From an uncultured Rubrobacteraceae bacterium (GTDB taxonomy: Bacteria; Actinomycetota; Rubrobacteria; Rubrobacterales; Rubrobacteraceae), in contig CADCUZ010000042.1 in the NCBI GenBank assembly GCA_902806015.1, forward strand, positions 1 to 13,531: DNA of 13,531 nucleotides. Direction: 5' to 3'. The notes below the pieces were generated by a model that saw only the letters and a program-made list of their open reading frames with translations, did no database searches and had not been told where the DNA came from. Positions 7,572 through 13,531 of the stretch are shown here, in pieces (the first letter of the stretch is position 1; every line of letters starts with the position of its first letter). The position numbers were made by a program, and so were the translations under genes.

Positions 7572-8741
7572 TTACGGGCCGGTGTACTCGAAGGCGTACA
7601 GCTCTCGACGTCGCGGCCGCTCGCGGCGACGTACTTTGTCGAAGAGGCCGAAGCCGTTCATGCGGTCGAGGGAAACAACCGGGATGACGCCCTCGACGTT
7701 AATGCCAAACCCGTCGCAGGCGCCCTCGGGGTTGACTACGACGGCGCCAGCGTAGCCGCCGGCGGCCTCCATGTTCGCCACCTTCTCGGTGAAGGCGCAG
7801 AGCCCGCGGGTCGCGACGGCGACGTACGAACCGCCGTCGGCGGGTGCGGCCGGGACCGCGGTGTCCTCGGCGCAGGCGCGGCCCACGACGTAGACGGCTT
7901 GGTTCGTCATGGTCTCGCCGTCACCGAGTTGCTTCGTGCCGCTGCCTTGGCTCACAGCGAGCCTGTTGGGGTTGTGGTCGGTGAAGAGTTGGGTACCGTT
8001 CGGGGGGAAGTCCTCGTCCGAGGTGAGGACGTATTCGTTGTCGAGGGTGAACTCCGACTGGTGGGCGTTGCCCTCGGGGTTCTCCGTCTTGCTGGTCTGC
8101 TGCAAGAGCTCGAGGTCGGGGTCATTGCCTGCTGACTGCCGATCTTCTTCACCACCACGTCGGGGTGAAAGACCTTGTTGAGGTTGTCTGGCGCTGCCAG
8201 CAGGATCTGCGGGAACTTTTGGGCGAGGTCCGCGACCTGCTTCAGGGACCTCGGGTCCGTGATGCCGAGTGTGTCTAAGTCGGTGATCTCGACGTTGTCG
8301 ACGATCACTACGTACGCCTTGTCGCCTGCGTCCCAGGCGAAGGCGCTGTGGATGGAGTTGGAGCTCTTGCGCTTGACGCCGCTGGCGTCGTTCGTGTCGC
8401 CGGCGCCCTCGAGGAGGGTCAGGGACCTCGTCGGCCGGGTGACGTCGAGGAGGTTCACTCCGCCGTAGCCGGTGTGCTCGCTTGCACTTCTCGTTGTTGC
8501 CGAGGAGGATGCCGCCGGAGAACTTGGGCGCGGTGATGTTGACGGTCTGGATGCCCTCGCCCGGGTAGCTGCCCGGATTGGAGCGGATAAACTTCACCTC
8601 CCGCGGGTTCTTCGCGTCGCGGAGGTCGACGACGTGGACGCCGTTGTCCTCGCAGGTGACCGAGCCCCACGCGGCCAGGTAGGCATAGCCCATGTGGACA
8701 CCGACGCCCGCGATCTTCTCCGGCACGACGTTCTGGAAAAA
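7572..8741 (-). pseudogene. Decayed LVIVD-repeat/PA-domain secreted protein
   Basis: Three conserved segments are recognisable. First comes VVPEKIAGVGVHMGYAYLAAWG through VNITAPKFSGGILLGNNEKC (about 8732-8485). The middle segment continues in another frame, VNLLDVTRPTRSLTLLEGAG to FHPDVVVKKIGSQQAM (about 8467-8130). Reading returns to the first frame for GNDPDLELLQQTSKTENPEG onward. A PA-like region follows (YVAVATRGLCAFTEKVANME) and the end is ELYAFEYTGP. The repeats match LVIVD proteins, secreted beta-propeller-like proteins of unknown function. Two shifts are needed: one extra base at about 8474-8486 and a break near 8121-8135. From memory of full-length relatives, the second break also lacks a block of about 30 residues. 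The C-terminus appears to have lost the last repeats between GLFDK and ELYAFEYTGP. The signal peptide is also missing: the frame opens only at 8794, beside the DUF2905 promoter. Multiple lesions favour decay over sequencing error. Confidence 0.78.
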
Positions 8742-8759
8742 GGCGCGCGACGGGCGCCG

Positions 8760-8794
8760 TTGGACGTTGGGTGACGGGCTTATAGAATACGTTT
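8760..8794 (+). promoter_or_regulatory. Promoter of DUF2905-queA-tgt, leaderless
   Basis: -35 TTGGAC (8760-8765), a 17-base spacer and -10 TAGAAT (8783-8788) make the best sigma-70-type promoter in the window. The ATG of the DUF2905 gene starts six bases after the -10, exactly where transcription should begin, and no ribosome site precedes it. The mRNA is therefore probably leaderless. Confidence 0.7.
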
Positions 8795-9013
8795 ATGGGT
8801 CTAGAAGGCTTGGGAAGGTTGATGATAGCCGGGGCGCTGGTGCTACTCGTGCTGGGCTGCCTCTTCTTGGTGCTCGGGCGGGTCGGGCTTGACCGGCTCC
8901 CGGGGGACATCGTCTTCAGGCGCGGGAACCTAACCGTCTACTTCCCGATAGGGCTCATGATCCTGCTCTCCGTCGTCGGCACCATCGTCTTGAACGTCCT
9001 GCTGCGCCGGTAG
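8795..9013 (+). CDS. DUF2905 small membrane protein
   Basis: 72 residues, the standard size of DUF2905, a family of unknown function commonly found beside ruvB or queA. It has two membrane helices: LMIAGALVLLVLGCLFLVLG (about 9-28) and IGLMILLSVVGTIVLNVLL (about 52-70). Between them lies the conserved loop GLDRLPGDIVFRRGNLTVYFP, with the family signature LPGDI-x(4)-GN-x(3)-YFP. ATG 8795 gives the family-typical start MGLEGLGRL; the internal ATG at 8821 would cut into the first helix. The stop codon is one base from the queA start, so queA is likely translated by coupling from this gene. Its presence here, and not next to ruvB, is part of the evidence that the ruvB-queA region was split. Confidence 0.93.
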   Translation: MGLEGLGRLMIAGALVLLVLGCLFLVLGRVGLDRLPGDIVFRRGNLTVYFPIGLMILLSVVGTIVLNVLLRR

Positions 9014-9014
9014 C

Positions 9015-11134
<2,120 letters not shown>

Positions 11135-11231
11135 TGGGGTTCCGGGGTCGGGCCTTCGCCTTTCGGGATCGCCCGGAAGCCATGGGGTATCTGGCTCATT
11201 TGGGTGATGACTGGTGCGGGCCGGCGTTTGC

Positions 11232-11251
11232 TAGAATTGGGCTCCGATCCT
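11232..11251 (+). promoter_or_regulatory. -10 element and very short leader of secD
   Basis: TAGAAT (11232-11237) lies 14 bases before the secD ATG at 11252, giving a leader of about eight bases with no Shine-Dalgarno sequence. A weak -35 (ATGACT, 11207-11212) stands 19 bases upstream. secDF can therefore be transcribed apart from queA-tgt. Confidence 0.5.
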
Positions 11252-12727
11252 ATGGGTAGCGCGCGCAACAACCTCATCGTTCTCGGGCTCGTCGTCGTCC
11301 TGCTCGGGGTGGCCGCTTACCTGATCTTCGTCCGCGAGCCGGTCACGCAGTCCACGCAGCTCGGTTTGGACCTCCAGGGGGGTGTGAGCGCGCAGCTCAG
11401 GGGGTCGCAGACCGGCGGGGGGAACGTCTCGCGGGAGGAGATGGAGCAGGCCTCCGACCTGATCCGCCAGCGCATCGACCGGCTCGGGGTTGCAGAACCG
11501 GACGTGCGGGTCCAGGGGCAGGACCAGATCGTCGTCCAGATCCCGGGGGTGGAAAACCCGAAGGAGATCATAGACATCATCGGGCGGACCGCCCAGCTCG
11601 GCTTCTACCAGGTCCTCGCTTTCGACGGGCGCCAGGGCCTGCCGCAGGGAGAGATCGAACCCACAAGGATAGAGATCGAAGAGGACCTGAGGGACGATGA
11701 AGACTTCGAGCCCGGCAAGACCAAGGTCCTTTTCGAAGAGAGCCCCTCATTGACCGGAAATGGAACGGACGTTACGGGCTACGTGGTGCGCAGCGAGCCG
11801 GACCTTACGGGCGGTGCGCTCCGCCAGAACGGGGCCAACGTCGAGTTCGATCAGAGCAACGAGCGGGTGGTCTCGCTGCAGCTCACTGCCGAGGGCGGCG
11901 ACAAAATGGCGGAGCTTACCCAGGAGATGCTGAACGAGTCGACCGTGAGCGGGGAGCCGCCCCTGCTCGCCATCGCCCTCGACCAGGACATCCAGAGCGC
12001 GCCGGAGGTGCAGGGCGTGCTCCAGGATCAGATCTCGATCTCCGGCGGCCAACCCGGAGGACTCCCGGAGGACGAGGCGCGGCAGCTGGAGACCGTGCTC
12101 AACAGCGGCGCACTCCCGGTGAACATGGAGATCATCTCGCAGACCACCGTCGGGCCGACGCTTGGCCTGAGCTCCCTACGCAGCGGCCTGTTCGCCGCGC
12201 TCGTGGGCTTCGCGCTGGTGCTGGTCTTGCTGGTGATCATCTACCGCGCGCTCGGGGTGGTCGCGGCGCTGGCGCTGCTCGTCTACGCGTTCTTGATGTG
12301 GGGGATAGTCGTCGCTGTGCCGGTGACGATGACGCTGCCGGGGATCGCGGGGATAGTCCTGTCCATCGGTGTTGCGGCGGACGCCAACGTGGTCATCTTC
12401 GAGAGGATCAAGGAGGAGGTCAGGCGGGGCAGGACGCCGCGCGCGGCGATCCAAGCCGGCTACGACCGGGGCTTCCGGGCGATCCTAGACGGGAACGTCA
12501 CCACCCTGATCACCGCGTTCATACTCTTCGCCCTCTCCACGGGATCGGTCCGGGGATTCGCGGTCCTGCTGGTGATCGGCGTCATCTTGAGCATGTTCAC
12601 CGCCGTCGTCGTCACTCGCGCCCTCCTGGGCCTGCTCTCCGGACGCGGGGTCCAGCTCTCCCCTGGCATGATGGGCGTCGCCAAGAACACCGTCTCTGCG
12701 CAGCGGCCCGCGGCGGGGGCGAGGTAG
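11252..12727 (+). CDS. secD: Protein translocase accessory subunit SecD
   Basis: SecD and SecF form the membrane complex that uses the proton gradient to pull exported proteins through SecYEG. 491 residues from ATG 11252. The first membrane helix (LIVLGLVVVLLGVAAYLIF) is followed by the SecD signature LGLDLQGGVSAQL (D40) and the large extracytoplasmic P1 domain with IRQRIDRLGVAEPDVRVQG and GRTAQLGFY. Then come ALDQDIQSAP, LNSGALPVNMEIISQTTVGPTLG and five further helices. The conserved VAADANVVIFERIKEEVRRG carries the aspartate of the kind implicated in proton conduction. ATG 11204 is a possible longer start but precedes the -10 element. The usual yajC is missing between tgt and secD: the 117-base gap has no room for it. 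Confidence 0.96.
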   Translation: MGSARNNLIVLGLVVVLLGVAAYLIFVREPVTQSTQLGLDLQGGVSAQLRGSQTGGGNVSREEMEQASDLIRQRIDRLGVAEPDVRVQGQDQIVVQIPGVENPKEIIDIIGRTAQLGFYQVLAFDGRQGLPQGEIEPTRIEIEEDLRDDEDFEPGKTKVLFEESPSLTGNGTDVTGYVVRSEPDLTGGALRQNGANVEFDQSNERVVSLQLTAEGGDKMAELTQEMLNESTVSGEPPLLAIALDQDIQSAPEVQGVLQDQISISGGQPGGLPEDEARQLETVLNSGALPVNMEIISQTTVGPTLGLSSLRSGLFAALVGFALVLVLLVIIYRALGVVAALALLVYAFLMWGIVVAVPVTMTLPGIAGIVLSIGVAADANVVIFERIKEEVRRGRTPRAAIQAGYDRGFRAILDGNVTTLITAFILFALSTGSVRGFAVLLVIGVILSMFTAVVVTRALLGLLSGRGVQLSPGMMGVAKNTVSAQRPAAGAR

Positions 12728-12730
12728 GCC

Positions 12731-13531
12731 GTGTTCCCGAGCGTGGACTTCGTGGGGGGATACCGGCGCTGGTTCGCGATCTCCGGCGTGCTGCTCGCCC
12801 TGGGCGTCCTTGCAATCGCCATCGGCCGCCTGGACCTGGGCATAGACTTCCAGGGCGGCGCCCAGTTCACCGCGACGGGGGCAGACCGCCAGCTGAGTGA
12901 GCGGGAGGTGACAGACGCCCTCCCGCCCAATATCGCGGAAGAATCGGTGGTGACCACCCTCGGCAACAACGGCTACGAGGTCCGGACGCCGGTCCTGAGC
13001 GAGGGGGAGAGCCGGGAGGTCGAGGGCGCGCTGTCGGAGGCGCTCGGGGCGGAGGTGAGCGCCACGAGCGTGAGCCCCGCTTTCGGGGAGCAGCTCAGGA
13101 ACCAAGCCCTGCAGGCCGTCGCGGCGGCGCTGCTCATCATAGTGGCGTTTATCAGCGTCCGGTTCGAGTTCTCGTTCGCCATCGCGGCCATGGCCGCCCT
13201 GATACACGATGTCCTGCTTACCATCGGCTTCTACGCCATCTTCGGCCGGGAGGTGAGCCTGGTGACGGTGGTCGCGGTGCTGACGGTGCTCGGGTACTCG
13301 CTCTACGACACCATCATCATCTTCGACAGGATCCGCGAGAACGCCCCCACGGTCGGGTACAACCGCCGCCGCTTCGACGAGATGGTCAACACCTCCATCC
13401 GGCAGGTCGTCAGGCGTTCGATCTACACCTCCATCTTCACCCTGATCCCCATAACCGCCCTCCTCGTCTTCGGGGAATCCACCCTGAGCGACTTCGCCTT
13501 CGCCCTCCTCGTCGGCATCCTCGCCGGCGCC
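12731..13531 (+). CDS. secF: Protein translocase accessory subunit SecF (3' end outside window)
   Basis: The frame opens with GTG at 12731, three bases after the secD stop, and runs without a stop to the end of the window (267 codons; full SecF is about 300 or more). GAGG at 12721-12724, inside the end of secD, is the ribosome site, so secD and secF are translationally linked. Features in order: TM1 (WFAISGVLLALGVLAIAIG), the SecF signature LGIDFQGGAQF, a short extracytoplasmic domain, TM2 (AVAAALLIIVAFISVRFEF), ALIHDVLLTIGFYAIFGREV, and VLTVLGYSLYDTIIIFDRIREN, the most conserved block of SecF, whose aspartate-containing helix helps form the proton path. The final visible part (SIYTSIFTLIPITALLVFGE) is TM5. 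Partner of SecD. Confidence 0.96.
   Translation, partial: MFPSVDFVGGYRRWFAISGVLLALGVLAIAIGRLDLGIDFQGGAQFTATGADRQLSEREVTDALPPNIAEESVVTTLGNNGYEVRTPVLSEGESREVEGALSEALGAEVSATSVSPAFGEQLRNQALQAVAAALLIIVAFISVRFEFSFAIAAMAALIHDVLLTIGFYAIFGREVSLVTVVAVLTVLGYSLYDTIIIFDRIRENAPTVGYNRRRFDEMVNTSIRQVVRRSIYTSIFTLIPITALLVFGESTLSDFAFALLVGILAGA

Noticed and set aside
8474..8486. Programmed frameshift in the LVIVD gene
   Set aside because: There is no slippery heptamer or downstream pseudoknot that I can see, and the gene has other lesions; decay explains it better.

Overview
This is a GC-rich bacterial window of 13.5 kb. Dense coding on both strands, GTG and TTG starts, several leaderless or very short-leader starts and the gene families present all suggest a high-GC actinobacterium. 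A Rubrobacter-like lineage is my best guess; this is an inference from general character and no marker gene fixes the taxon.

Layout. (1) Bases 2-640 hold the 3' two thirds of ruvB, the Holliday-junction helicase motor. (2) Bases 641-1358 are a 718-base stretch with no gene I can defend. (3) Bases 1359-2465 encode an App1-type (DUF2183) phosphatase-domain protein, closed by a compact hairpin. Beyond it lies a perfect 20-bp inverted repeat between this gene and the convergent ilvD. (4) ilvD (minus strand, 2627-4321) is divergent from an EamA-family membrane transporter (4426-5295), which is followed by a VOC/glyoxalase-fold metalloenzyme (5408-5920). (5) On the minus strand lie a secreted PA-domain M28 metallopeptidase (5991-7415) and, upstream of it, a decayed LVIVD-type secreted protein pseudogene (7572-8741) with a strong intrinsic terminator (7520-7550). 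(6) From 8795 to the end runs a housekeeping block on the plus strand: DUF2905 membrane protein, queA, tgt, secD and secF (cut by the window end).

How it fits together. In many bacteria ruvB, (DUF2905), queA, tgt, yajC, secD and secF are neighbours. Here ruvB and the queA-tgt-secDF end are separated by about 8.2 kb of unrelated genes in mixed orientation, and yajC is absent between tgt and secD. queA and tgt act on the same modification: Tgt puts preQ1 into tRNA position 34 and QueA builds epoxyqueuosine on it. secD and secF form the proton-driven Sec accessory complex. The intervening genes are metabolic (ilvD), transport (EamA), probable aromatic-ring or small-molecule metalloenzyme (VOC), lipid-phosphatase-like (App1) and extracellular (M28, LVIVD remnant).

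The most unusual points are the apparent non-standard ATA start of tgt, the multiply deleted LVIVD/PA pseudogene, the 20-bp perfect inverted repeat at 2552-2607, and the recurrent TAGAAT -10 elements directly next to start codons. I see no CRISPR array, transposase, phage module, toxin-antitoxin pair, tRNA or rRNA, and no convincing undescribed multi-gene system.
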